64,000 nucleotides of DNA from JAAUTT01 sp038213375 (GTDB taxonomy: Bacteria > Bacteroidota > Bacteroidia > Bacteroidales > JAAUTT01): positions 1 through 64,000 of the forward strand of contig JBBQTB010000032.1 of the NCBI GenBank assembly GCA_038213375.1, written 5' to 3'. The notes beneath the pieces were generated by a model that did not search any database, was not told where the DNA came from, and saw only the letters and a list, made by a program, of their open reading frames with translations. Of the stretch, positions 17,648 through 25,434 are shown piece by piece. The stretch's first letter is position 1, and every line of letters starts with the position of its first letter. The position numbers and the translations under genes are program-made.

Positions 17648-18922
17648 TTAGAAAAAACTTATAAATAGCAAAACATTCAGGAAAGTTACAATTGTTCCAA
17701 TGGTTAATAATATAATGGTGGTAGACCGTGTGTTTGCATATTTGCCCATCACCTTTTTAGATGAGGTAAGGTAGATTTGCATAAATATGGTAAATGGCAA
17801 TTGTACGCTTAAGACCATCTGCGAAATAATGAGGGATTTGAAAGGGTCTCTTATTAAAAAGATAATAAGTATGGCTACAAGCAGTGAAATAGCGATGCCA
17901 AGCCGTGAATGATTGTCTTTAGCATCGTATGGTTCTCCAAAGATACCAGCAAAAATAGACCCTCCCGCCATGGCCGAGGTGATAGTGGATGCAGCGCCGG
18001 CAAAAAATAATGCGGTAGCAAAAATAACCGATGCGCTTTTACCAACGAGCGGGGTTAGCAACGATTGAGCTTGCTGAAGCTCATTTACAGGTGTGCCGTG
18101 TTTGAAAAATGTAGCTGCAGCCATTAATATCATTGCACTGTTGATGGCCCATCCTATAATCATCGAAAATAAGGTGTCAACGAATTCGTAATCTAATTGC
18201 TTTTTAATGATTTTGTCATCTTCCAGGTTCCATTGGCGGCTTTGAATTATTTCGGAATGAAGAAACAAGTTGTGGGGCATTACTACAGCTCCTAATACTG
18301 CCATCACAACCATAATAGAACCTTCGGGTATGGAGGGTGTAACCCAACCCATGCCTGCCTGAGCCCAATTGATATCAACCAGCGAAAGTTCGTATATGAA
18401 TGAAAGCCCAATGATAGAAACAAAACCAACGATTATTTTTTCAATCAGTTTGTACGAATTGGTGAAAACCATAATGCAAACAAATATGACCATTAAGATG
18501 GACCCCGCCGGAATAGGAATTTTAAACAGCATGTTAAGCGCAATGGCGCCGCCAAGAATCTCCGCCAATGATGTGGATATTGATGCCATCATGGCAGTGA
18601 TGAGTATGCCTTTCGAAACGTAATTGGGGGTATAGGTTGTGGCAGCCTCCGATAGGCACAAACCAGTTGCAATACCAAGATGAGCAACGTTGTGCTGCAA
18701 AATAATAAGCATAATAGTGGATAGGGTTACCATCCAAAGTAATGTATAACCATATCCGGCGCCGGCTGCGATATTTGATGCCCAGTTACCCGGATCGATA
18801 AAACCAACTGTAACAAGCAGTCCCGGACCAATATATTTTAATATTTGTAAGGCTTCCATCCGGGGTTTATGATCCTTTCTCCGGAGGTCTTTAAAAAATG
18901 TATTTAGGTTAAAACTTCTCAA
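17648..18922 (-). CDS. mntH: Nramp-family divalent metal transporter
   Basis: This proton-coupled Mn2+/Fe2+ importer has the diagnostic DPGN motif in helix 1 (GFIDPGNWASN) and MPH in helix 6 (AVVMPHNLFLHSEI), which together form the metal site. About eleven membrane helices can be traced. The start is uncertain: the longest frame opens with a TTG at 18970, but a TATTTTTG promoter-like box lies inside it. The TTG at 18922 keeps the conserved basic RRKDHKPR segment, while the ATG at 18859 would remove it. I chose 18922. Its 5' side abuts a repeat-rich scar. Confidence 0.9.
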   Translation of the reverse strand: MRSFNLNTFFKDLRRKDHKPRMEALQILKYIGPGLLVTVGFIDPGNWASNIAAGAGYGYTLLWMVTLSTIMLIILQHNVAHLGIATGLCLSEAATTYTPNYVSKGILITAMMASISTSLAEILGGAIALNMLFKIPIPAGSILMVIFVCIMVFTNSYKLIEKIIVGFVSIIGLSFIYELSLVDINWAQAGMGWVTPSIPEGSIMVVMAVLGAVVMPHNLFLHSEIIQSRQWNLEDDKIIKKQLDYEFVDTLFSMIIGWAINSAMILMAAATFFKHGTPVNELQQAQSLLTPLVGKSASVIFATALFFAGAASTITSAMAGGSIFAGIFGEPYDAKDNHSRLGIAISLLVAILIIFLIRDPFKSLIISQMVLSVQLPFTIFMQIYLTSSKKVMGKYANTRSTTIILLTIGTIVTFLNVLLFISFF

Positions 18923-19014
18923 AATTTTTATTTGTTTAAGGTTTATTGCAAAAATAACAATTGCGTGCAACTAACCTTACAACGTTTTAGTTTTAAAAAT
19001 TGTTCAAAGGAAAA

Positions 19015-19047
19015 AGACCTGCCAGGTTTTTAAAACCTGGCAGGTCT
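19015..19047. repeat. 33-bp palindromic repeat, copy 1
   Basis: A perfect 16-bp inverted repeat (AGACCTGCCAGGTTTT and its complement) around one central T. The same 33 bases recur at 19261 and 19397, with a half copy at 19439. Such GACCTGCCAGG palindromes are dispersed in many Bacteroidota genomes; they can form a strong hairpin and may also act as bidirectional terminators. Confidence 0.95.
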
Positions 19048-19181
19048 TTGGTCTTTTTAAGTACGATCAAACCATCCCATTCAGTTTGATATATGGGCTT
19101 GGATTCAGGGAATCTTATGAACATCCTTTTGAATTTGACGAAATGGATTCAATTATTAACTCTAAAATTAAAGCACCATGA
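19048..19181 (+). pseudogene. 3' remnant of an unidentified gene
   Basis: Directly after palindrome copy 1, a frame beginning FGLFKYDQTIPFSLIYG runs for about 44 codons, through RESYEHPFEFDEMDSI, to a TGA at 19179-19181. It has no start of its own and looks like the C-terminal tail of a real protein. The TGA overlaps the ATG of the redoxin-like stub in an ATGA arrangement, as in a genuine operon. The 5' part of the gene is missing at the palindrome. I cannot name the family. Confidence 0.5.
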
Positions 19182-19279
19182 AAAGAGCGATTTTATTGGT
19201 TGGAATTTCCTTGCTTTTATCTGTTACAACATATTCGCAGGGATACAAAGTAGGGGATTTAGACCTGCCAGGTTTTTAA
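19178..19279 (+). pseudogene. 5' stub of a secreted redoxin-like gene
   Basis: The ATG at 19178 opens a frame with a clear signal peptide (MKRAILLVGISLLLSVTTYS, then QGYKVGD). This is how secreted thioredoxin-like/AhpC-TSA proteins of Bacteroidota commonly begin. After KVGD the frame runs into palindrome copy 2 and ends there (LDLPGF, stop at 19279), so the whole catalytic domain is absent. The family guess rests on the YKVGD start and is tentative; truncation by the repeat is directly visible. Confidence 0.5.
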
Positions 19280-19293
19280 AACCTGGCAGGTCT
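19261..19293. repeat. 33-bp palindromic repeat, copy 2
   Basis: Identical to the copy at 19015. It supplies the last codons and stop of the truncated redoxin-like frame on its left and borders the duplicated htpG tail on its right. Confidence 0.95.
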
Positions 19294-19300
19294 ATAAAGT

Positions 19301-19394
19301 TTATTTATTCATCATTTCAACACTTCTCTTTATAAAACGGGTAAGTTCCTCACCTTTAAGTAGGTTATTCGACAACAACGCCAAATCGACTAGT
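19301..19394 (-). repeat. Partial duplicate of the htpG 3' end
   Basis: About 94 bases here repeat the last 31 codons and stop of htpG (19463-19556) at an offset of exactly 162 bases. I count two differences, at codons for Ala (GCT/GCG) and Leu (CTG/CTA), and both are silent. It has no start codon of its own. Palindrome copies 2 and 3 flank it. It is a recombination product, not a functional gene. Confidence 0.9.
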
Positions 19395-19396
19395 TT

Positions 19397-19456
19397 AGAC
19401 CTGCCAGGTTTTTAAAACCTGGCAGGTCTCTAAGGTATAAAAACCTGGCAGGTCTT
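19397..19456. repeat. 33-bp palindromic repeat copy 3 plus a half copy
   Basis: The full palindrome occupies 19397-19429 and is identical to the other two copies. After ten bases, a right half (AAAACCTGGCAGGTCT) at 19439-19456 follows, seven bases before the htpG stop. On the minus strand these hairpins lie directly downstream of htpG and may serve as its terminator. Confidence 0.9.
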
Positions 19457-19462
19457 TTATAT

Positions 19463-21520
19463 TTATTTATTCATCATTTCAACACTTCTCTTTATAAAAC
19501 GGGTAAGTTCCTCACCTTTAAGTAGGTTATTCGACAACAAAGCCAAATCGACCAGTTGTTTTACCAATGGTTGATTTTTCCCGTAGACTTTCAAAACCTC
19601 TTCGCGTTTCGCTTTCATATCTTCAGTTTTCTTTTCGAGCGACGATTTGCGTTCCTTTTGTTCTACACTTATTTCTTCGTCTTTCTTACCTTTTACCTCT
19701 TTTTCGACTTCCGAAAGATCTGTTTCTAAAGGTTTTAATTCTTCTTTGATTTTTGTCAATTCAGCTTGGAGTTCCTTGTCCTTTTTATCGATAATCTGGT
19801 TGATGAGTGGATGGTCTGTATTAACCACCAGGTTATAACTATCAGGTAATTCTCCGTAGAAATTCATTCCACCGCCTCCACCCATAGCTGACATATCTTT
19901 CATACGGCGCATAAATTCACTTTGGGTAATGATCATTGGCTGTGCAGTTTCCGACAAACCTTCAAACTGAACAAAGAAATTCGCCTTTTCGGGAAGCAAT
20001 GCTTTTACCAGTGGGCGGAAATCTTCCTGTTGATCTGCCGACAGTTTCGTGGTTGGAAGATCGTCCTTCTCAATCAAACGATTAACCACATCAGCATCTA
20101 CACGAGTAAATCTGGTATCTTTCAGTTTGCTTTCGAGATGATTGATAAAGTGTGCATCCAACTGTCCGTCGAGCACCAACACATCATACCCCTTAGCCTT
20201 GGCTGTTTCAATAAAGCTATGCTGATCGACAGGATTGGTCGAATAGAGATAAATAAGCGACTTATTTTTATCTGTCTGATTTTCTTTGATAAGTTTTTGA
20301 TATTCTTCAAATGTGAAGTACAGACCATCAGTATTTTTTAAAAGAGCAAATTTCTCGGCACGTTCGTAGAATTTTTCTTCAGTAATCATACCGTAAACAA
20401 TAAACATCTTAAGACCATCCCATTTCTTCTCGTATTCGGAACGGTCGTTCTTAAAAATCTCTTCGAGACGATCGGCAACCTTTTTAGTGATATGGCTCGA
20501 AATCTTTTTTACGTTCGAATCGCTCTGCAAATAGCTGCGTGATACATTCAGGGGAATATCGGGAGAATCAATCACACCATGAAGCAGGGTAAGAAAATCG
20601 GGAACAATGCCTTCTACTGAATCAGTCACAAAGACCTGATTGCAATAAAGTTGAATTTTATTTTTCTGAATTTCGATATTGTTCTTAATCTTCGGAAAAT
20701 ACATTATTCCGGTAAGGTTGAAAGGATAATCAACATTCAGATGAATATAAAACATGGGCTCTTCAGCCATTGGGTATAAATCGCGATAAAACTTCTTATA
20801 ATCTTCGTCTTTCAGTTCAGATGGTTTCCTTGTCCATAGAGGTTTTGAGTCATTAATGATATTATCCTCGTCGGTCTCTATGTCTTTTCCGTCTTTCCAT
20901 TCCTTTTTTTTGCCAAAAGCAATATCCACAGGAAGAAAACGACAATATTTCTTTAACAATTCGCTAATGCGGGGTTCTTCTGAAAATTCTTCCGATTCCT
21001 TTTCAATATAAAGAATAATATCGGTTCCACGATCTTCTTTAGTTGTTTCCTCCAGATTATATTCAGGGCTACCATCGCAGCTCCACTTTACAGCTTTCGT
21101 ACCTTCTTTGTGAGATTTGGTAATGATTTCGACCTTTTCGGAAACCATAAACGCCGAATAAAATCCCAATCCAAAATGACCTATGATAGAACTGAGCTGA
21201 TTTTTATATTTATCGAGAAACTCCCCGGCACTCGAAAAAGCAATCTGGTTGATGTACTTTTCTACTTCCTCCTCAGTCATCCCAATACCTCGATCGGAAA
21301 TGGTAAGGGTTTTATTTTTTTTGTCGAGACTAACGCGAATAGTTAAATCGCCAAGCTCACCTTTAAATTCGCCAACCGAAGCAAGAGCTTTAAGCTTCTG
21401 TGTGGCATCAATACTATTTGAAATAAGTTCGCGTAAAAATATCTCGTGATCCGAATAAAGAAATTTTTTGATAATCGGGAATATGTTCTCTGTGCTAACT
21501 CCAATTTGACCTTTCTGCAT
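19463..21520 (-). CDS. htpG: Molecular chaperone HtpG (Hsp90)
   Basis: This ATP-dependent Hsp90 chaperone acts as a cytoplasmic homodimer. The N-terminal GHKL ATPase domain (about 1-220) shows LRELISNSIDA, DRGIGM and GHFGLGFYSAFMV. The middle domain follows (about 230-500, with the PLNVSRSYLQ motif and its catalytic Arg), then the C-terminal dimerisation domain. At 685 residues it is longer than the E. coli protein, mainly because of a charged coiled-coil insertion (about 580-640) typical of Bacteroidota HtpG. A GGGGG linker lies near residue 550. The last 31 codons are duplicated just downstream. No heat-shock operator is evident upstream. Confidence 0.97.
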   Translation of the reverse strand: MQKGQIGVSTENIFPIIKKFLYSDHEIFLRELISNSIDATQKLKALASVGEFKGELGDLTIRVSLDKKNKTLTISDRGIGMTEEEVEKYINQIAFSSAGEFLDKYKNQLSSIIGHFGLGFYSAFMVSEKVEIITKSHKEGTKAVKWSCDGSPEYNLEETTKEDRGTDIILYIEKESEEFSEEPRISELLKKYCRFLPVDIAFGKKKEWKDGKDIETDEDNIINDSKPLWTRKPSELKDEDYKKFYRDLYPMAEEPMFYIHLNVDYPFNLTGIMYFPKIKNNIEIQKNKIQLYCNQVFVTDSVEGIVPDFLTLLHGVIDSPDIPLNVSRSYLQSDSNVKKISSHITKKVADRLEEIFKNDRSEYEKKWDGLKMFIVYGMITEEKFYERAEKFALLKNTDGLYFTFEEYQKLIKENQTDKNKSLIYLYSTNPVDQHSFIETAKAKGYDVLVLDGQLDAHFINHLESKLKDTRFTRVDADVVNRLIEKDDLPTTKLSADQQEDFRPLVKALLPEKANFFVQFEGLSETAQPMIITQSEFMRRMKDMSAMGGGGGMNFYGELPDSYNLVVNTDHPLINQIIDKKDKELQAELTKIKEELKPLETDLSEVEKEVKGKKDEEISVEQKERKSSLEKKTEDMKAKREEVLKVYGKNQPLVKQLVDLALLSNNLLKGEELTRFIKRSVEMMNK

Positions 21521-21602
21521 GTTCCGTAAATTTAATGTTATACAATACTTAACGGAATGCCATACTCAAAGGGTATGCCAATAGAAACCAACTGACAATT
21601 CG

Positions 21603-22508
21603 TCAGCGATTGGCTGGATTAACTTTGCGGTTATGATCGGGTGGATGATTAATTGTTGGAGGGTGCGAAGGATTTGGGTTTTTCAGATCGAGATCAGTTT
21701 TTAGCACCCATTTCCCTTTTGTAAACTCGTAGCCATCAAATGAAAAATCGGGGCCGTAATATTCATATTGATCGGTATATTTCGATTCACTTGGTGCCAG
21801 GTGATCACAAACAATCATTTTAAGTTCCTCGTTATATTTCAAACTCATACCAACCCTAGCCGAAAAATTATAAATTATGCGGTGTTTAATTTTATTGTCT
21901 GCCTGAAAAATTGGCGCACCAAAAACCGGATTGCCCTTTTCATCAAAATAGAGCACTTCGATAACTTTTTGGGTAATAAACAAACTATTGTACCTTAAAC
22001 CAAGCATGGTATAATATGTGCGTTTATCGACCACGTTTTTCAAAATTTTATAATAAAGAACACCATACCACTTGCCTGCGCTTAAAACAGAATTTTCGGG
22101 TTTTATCACCTGCTCCGAATGGTCCTTAAGTTCAAACACTTTTAGTTTTTTTGTTTTGAAATTCAATACTTGAATATAACCCCGATATTGATAGGTTCCA
22201 TCGGTTAAAGGGGTATTCCAGTTTATAATCCTAAAAGAAAGATCAGGAGAGTATATTTTACCAACCTTTTTTAAAGAATCGAATGGATAATCGAAAGATT
22301 GTTTAGTACTTAGAATTCTGTTTAGCATCGTGGAAATTGAATCGTTATATGCTAACTTCTCAGCATTCGTTGGAGCCGATACTGCTTTTTTTAAAATAAA
22401 TGAAATTGAGTCTTCGGATTTGCTTAAACGTAAAAAAACTTCACTCTGCGAGAAAACCACCGCCGAATGAAGAAACAATAACGCTATAAATAGCTTAGCA
22501 AATCGCAT
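21603..22508 (-). CDS. Secreted protein of unknown function
   Basis: I do not recognise a named family. The 301-residue protein begins with a signal peptide (about 1-20, ending VVFSQ) and has no further membrane segment. The central region, with the YRGYIQVLNFKTKKLKVFELKDHS and KWYGVLYYKIL segments, is beta-rich, and a KMIVCDHLAPSE segment follows. The tail is a proline/histidine-rich stretch (PSHPPTINHPPDHNR), probably disordered. Similar proteins of about 300 residues with an early helical part and a C-terminal beta domain are common but uncharacterised in Bacteroidota. It starts 30 bases downstream of the LytTR regulator on the same strand, so the two may be cotranscribed. Confidence 0.65.
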   Translation of the reverse strand: MRFAKLFIALLFLHSAVVFSQSEVFLRLSKSEDSISFILKKAVSAPTNAEKLAYNDSISTMLNRILSTKQSFDYPFDSLKKVGKIYSPDLSFRIINWNTPLTDGTYQYRGYIQVLNFKTKKLKVFELKDHSEQVIKPENSVLSAGKWYGVLYYKILKNVVDKRTYYTMLGLRYNSLFITQKVIEVLYFDEKGNPVFGAPIFQADNKIKHRIIYNFSARVGMSLKYNEELKMIVCDHLAPSESKYTDQYEYYGPDFSFDGYEFTKGKWVLKTDLDLKNPNPSHPPTINHPPDHNRKVNPANR

Positions 22509-22537
22509 GAAAGAATATTGTTGTTTAAATAAACAAC

Positions 22538-23260
22538 CTATTTAACAATAAGGTTAATATCCCCCATTAATTTTTCCTTGTACGATTTACCAATTGGAAT
22601 AGATTTGGCTCCGTCGTGTGTTTTTATCATAATAGCGTTATCTTCAATAACGTTAATACTACTGGTATTCACTATAAATGAACGATGCACTCTGGAGAAT
22701 TTTGAGGAAGGTAGCACCATTTCAATAGCTTTCATAGTAAAATGTATCGTAAATTTCTCGTTAAAAGTATTTACAATAACATAATTTTCTAAAGCTTCAA
22801 CCCAAAGAATGTCAGTATATTTTAGGCGAACCAACGAAGAATTGTGCTTTATGAAAATTTCATCGCCCTTGGTATCGAGTTTACCTTTGTTGTATCGAAT
22901 CAACGCTTTATTAACGGCCTTATAAAAACGACTGTACTGAATCGGTTTTAACAGATAATCAGTTACATCATATTCAAAGGCGTCAAGAGCGTATTTTTCC
23001 TTAGAAGATACAATAATTATCTGAGGAGCGTTAATTAATGTATCCATAAAATCCAATCCACTCATTTCCGGCATTTCAATGTCGAGAAATATTAAATCAA
23101 TTTCTTCTTCAACTTTCAGGGCATTAATTGCATCTACCGCATTACTATAGGTATGCAGCAATGTTAGAGATTCTGTTCTTCCGATTAACTCTTCAATAAC
23201 TCTGCAGGAAAGTTTGTCGTCGTCAATAATAATACAGTTCATGCTTTTCTTTGTTTTCAT
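22538..23260 (-). CDS. LytTR-family response regulator
   Basis: The 240-residue protein has an N-terminal receiver domain (about 8-125) with acidic pocket Asp13/Asp14, phospho-acceptor Asp60 in LIFLDIEMPEMSG, and the conserved Lys in LLKPIQY. A C-terminal LytTR DNA-binding domain follows (about 135-238; the DILWVEALENYVIV and SKFSRVHRSFIVN motifs). Such regulators usually pair with a LytS-type histidine kinase, but none is adjacent. The downstream secreted protein may be a target or just share the transcript. Confidence 0.93.
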   Translation of the reverse strand: MKTKKSMNCIIIDDDKLSCRVIEELIGRTESLTLLHTYSNAVDAINALKVEEEIDLIFLDIEMPEMSGLDFMDTLINAPQIIIVSSKEKYALDAFEYDVTDYLLKPIQYSRFYKAVNKALIRYNKGKLDTKGDEIFIKHNSSLVRLKYTDILWVEALENYVIVNTFNEKFTIHFTMKAIEMVLPSSKFSRVHRSFIVNTSSINVIEDNAIMIKTHDGAKSIPIGKSYKEKLMGDINLIVK

Positions 23261-23399
23261 CTAACAATAAAACTGATTAATCATTTTCATTGTTGATTTT
23301 GTCAAAGATAAAATATTTTTCGTAACTGAGGAATAGTTTAAATAAATTTAAATTATTTGAATCTAATTATCTATGAAATAATGATAAAAACGGTACAAA

Positions 23400-24077
23400 T
23401 TAATCCAGACAGGCTTGATTAAATTCCTGAACCAACAAATCGGATCTTTTTACTGCTAACTTAAGCCATTCAAGTTTTATTTCAGATTTTTCGGCATCAG
23501 ACAGTTGCCATTTAACATCGGAAAACCTCAACTTTTCAATTAATTGATACAGAATAATTGCATTGGAAACGGATAAATTATAACTTTCAGTAAAACCGTA
23601 CATAGGGATAGTGATCAATTCATCGGCATTTTGCCGGATTATTTCACTAATTCCTTCCTGTTCAGTTCCAAGCACGATAGCAAATTTTCCTTTGGTGACA
23701 TCAAAATCCTTCAGATGAATGCAATTTTCTCCTGGAGAAGTTGCCACAATACGGTAACCGTCAGCCTTTAGTGTAGTAATCGCTGCGAGGGAATTGTTTT
23801 CACTCTTATTGTATTTATGAAGATTGACCCATTTGCCTGCACCCATGGCCACTCCTTTGCTGTAATAGTATTGGTTTAGATTTTCAATGATATGAATATC
23901 CCGAAGTCCCAGACACTCGCAAGTACGAAGAACTGCATTCGCGTTTTGAGCATGGCTTATATCTTCAAGTAATACAGTGACATACTTTGTGCGATTTTCA
24001 ATCACTTTATCAATCACGGAAAGTCGCCTTTCCGACACAAAATTTGAAAGAAAATTGATGAGTTTAGTTGTAATCAT
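23400..24077 (-). CDS. trmH: SpoU/TrmH-family tRNA 2'-O-methyltransferase
   Basis: The 225-residue protein is a SPOUT-class SAM-dependent RNA ribose methyltransferase, probably methylating Gm18 of tRNA. Motif 1 is seen as NANAVLRTCECLGL with the catalytic Arg, motif 2 as FAIVLGTEQEGIS, and motif 3 as IPMYGFTESYNLSVSNA, which form the trefoil-knot SAM pocket. The N- and C-terminal extensions, about 25 and 40 residues, fit TrmH better than the shorter TrmL. The motif-3 MYGFTESYNLS variant is common in Bacteroidota. It is separated from the HU gene by a strong hairpin. Confidence 0.82.
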   Translation of the reverse strand: MITTKLINFLSNFVSERRLSVIDKVIENRTKYVTVLLEDISHAQNANAVLRTCECLGLRDIHIIENLNQYYYSKGVAMGAGKWVNLHKYNKSENNSLAAITTLKADGYRIVATSPGENCIHLKDFDVTKGKFAIVLGTEQEGISEIIRQNADELITIPMYGFTESYNLSVSNAIILYQLIEKLRFSDVKWQLSDAEKSEIKLEWLKLAVKRSDLLVQEFNQACLD

Positions 24078-24087
24078 AACAAAAAGT

Positions 24088-24124
24088 AAATAGGGAAGGG
24101 AGCTCTTTGCTCCCTTCCCTATTT
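24088..24124 (-). terminator. Terminator between hup and trmH
   Basis: AAATAGGGAAGGGAGC (24088-24103) pairs perfectly with GCTCCCTTCCCTATTT (24109-24124) around a 5-base loop. On the minus strand it follows the HU stop and is followed by a broken T-rich tract before trmH. It probably ends most HU transcripts while letting some read into trmH. Confidence 0.8.
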
Positions 24125-24135
24125 AATCTAAAACA

Positions 24136-24408
24136 TTATTGAACTCCACCCAAAAGATCAGAGCCTGCTTTAAACTTCACAACATTCTTCGCTTTAATGT
24201 TGATAGGTTTGCCGGTTTGTGGATTACGCCCTGTTCTGGCATTACGTTTTACAACGCCAAGCGAACCAAAACCTACTAAGGCAACACGACTACCAGTTTT
24301 TAATGCTGCGGTAGTAGCTTTAATGTAGGCATCAAGAGCTTTTTTTGAATCAGTTTTCGTTAATTTCGATTCAACAGCAATGGCATCGATTAAATCAGCT
24401 TTGTTCAT
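24136..24408 (-). CDS. hup: HU-family DNA-binding protein
   Basis: This 90-residue nucleoid-associated protein bends and compacts DNA as a dimer. The family pattern is complete: MNKADLIDAIAVESKLTKTDSKKALDA helices, VALVGFGSLGV, the NARTGRNPQTGKPI beta-arm with the DNA-intercalating Pro, and the C-terminal KNVVKFKAGSDL. Its own promoter with both consensus boxes lies upstream and a terminator follows. Confidence 0.96.
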   Translation of the reverse strand: MNKADLIDAIAVESKLTKTDSKKALDAYIKATTAALKTGSRVALVGFGSLGVVKRNARTGRNPQTGKPINIKAKNVVKFKAGSDLLGGVQ

Positions 24409-24460
24409 AATAATTAAAATTTAGAGTTAGTAAAATATTGAACATATATATTTTCTATCA

Positions 24461-24491
24461 CAAATATAGAGTTTTTCTGATGTTTAGCAAA
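24461..24491 (-). promoter_or_regulatory. Bacteroidota-type promoter of hup
   Basis: On the minus strand this reads TTTG, 19 bases, TATATTTG, a complete match to the Bacteroidota primary-sigma consensus TTTG-N19-TAnnTTTG. It lies about 53 bases upstream of the HU start codon. Confidence 0.75.
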
Positions 24492-24606
24492 TGTTAGTAA
24501 ATCAAAATGATAAAAAACATTATCAAAGTATACTATTATTTGACAAACGTTAAAATCCGATATACTTGCACATAAGGAGATTTTTCAATAATTAATCAAG
24601 CGAGTG

Positions 24607-24636
24607 TTTCAAATATAAAAAATAATCATACTTTTG
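24607..24636 (+). promoter_or_regulatory. Promoter of tRNA-Ser
   Basis: TTTC at 24607-24610, 18 bases, then TACTTTTG at 24629-24636. The -7 box fits TAnnTTTG exactly and the -33 box differs by one base. The expected transcription start falls at or next to the first tRNA base (24642). Confidence 0.65.
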
Positions 24637-24641
24637 TCGCC

Positions 24642-24728
24642 GGAGAGCTGGCAGAGCGGTCGAACGCGGCGGTCTTGAAAACCGTTGAACCTTTACGGGT
24701 TCCGGGGGTTCGAATCCCTCGCTCTCCG
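24642..24728 (+). tRNA. tRNA-Ser (anticodon UGA)
   Basis: The 7-bp acceptor stem GGAGAGC pairs with GCTCTCC at 24721-24727, followed by discriminator G. The anticodon TGA sits at 24676-24678 in a CTTGAAA loop. The long variable arm of class II serine tRNAs (TTGAACCTTTACGGGTTC region) and the GGGGGTTCGAATCCCT T-arm are clear. The 3' CCA is not encoded. A decayed integrase lies 260 bases downstream, suggesting this tRNA once served as an integration site. Confidence 0.97.
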
Positions 24729-24752
24729 CACAATACAATTCTTGTAATTTCA

Positions 24753-24786
24753 AAAAGCCTCAAAATGAAAGTTTTGAGGCTTTTTT
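24753..24786 (+). terminator. Terminator of tRNA-Ser
   Basis: AAAAGCCTCAAAA (24753-24765) pairs with TTTTGAGGCTTTT (24772-24784) around a TGAAAG loop, ending in a T run, 24 bases after the tRNA. Confidence 0.9.
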
Positions 24787-24990
24787 GTTGTCGAGAGCTT
24801 TTCACTTTTCTTCTTGTTTTTTCACTATCCTTTTACCCTATTAGGCTACCTCAATTTGTTACTTTAAACAGGTAGCTTAATTAGTTTTAAATATTTGTAT
24901 ATCAAATAAAAACATTGATGTATTTCTAATTATTTCATATTGTTTCATTACCTTGGTTTTTCAAATAGGTTACCTAAAACGAATTGAAAG

Positions 24991-25320
24991 ATGGAACATA
25001 AAAATACATTCTCTGTATCTTTTTTACAAAGGGTAGATAAAGTTGATAGTGAAAAAACACCCCAATTTTTATGCGGATTACAGTGAATGGAAAAAGAGCT
25101 GAAAATTTCAATAAACAGAAGGATAAATACCGACCGTTGGGAAGACTGCAAAGCCAAAGGATCAGGACGAGAAGCAAAACAAATTAATTAGTTCCTCGAA
25201 AGTCTGAAATCGAAGGTTTATGAAATACAAATGAATTTGGTAGATAGAAAAGAGTTGGTAACTGCTGATATGATGAAAAATTATTTTCAGGGCAAAGGGA
25301 AACATGACAAAACATTGTAG
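24991..25320 (+). pseudogene. Tyrosine recombinase (integrase), N-terminal remnant with frameshifts
   Basis: From the ATG at 24991, pieces of a Bacteroidota phage-type integrase arm-binding domain can be read across frames. First comes MEHKNTFSVSFLQRVDK, ending in a TGA. Then, one frame over, RITVNGKRAENFNKQKDKY. Then, in a third frame, TDRWEDCKAKGSGREAKQIN, an in-frame TAG, FLESLKSKVYEIQMNLVD and a final TAG at 25318. Intact relatives read continuously through these segments and go on into core-binding and catalytic domains, which are absent here. At least two frameshifts and two internal stops make it nonfunctional. Its place beside tRNA-Ser fits an old element insertion; the rest of the element is gone. 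Confidence 0.75.
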
Positions 25321-25384
25321 GGTGGGTGCGTTTTAGGTATGTTTGCTTACGGTGGGGCTTCTTTAGAGTTATTATGAAAAAAAA

Positions 25385-25434
25385 AGGGCTTTCGCCCTAA
25401 GGAATATAAAGAAAAAAGTAGCGAAAGCTACTTT
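25385..25434 (-). terminator. Tandem terminator hairpins of the coiled-coil protein gene
   Basis: On the minus strand AAAGTAGC-TTTC-GCTACTTTTTTC overlaps the stop codon of the gene ending at 25428. About 15 bases further on, AGGGC-GAAA-GCCCTTTTTTTTT forms a second hairpin with a long T tract. Both have four-base loops. Confidence 0.8.

Noticed and set aside
19015..19456. Possible CRISPR array because of three identical spaced repeats
   Set aside because: The repeats are full palindromes, the intervals (213 and 103 bases) are unequal and contain gene fragments, and no cas gene is present.
24948..25177. Minus-strand frames opposite the integrase remnant
   Set aside because: They are shadows of the integrase pieces; the plus-strand pieces match a known domain while these do not.
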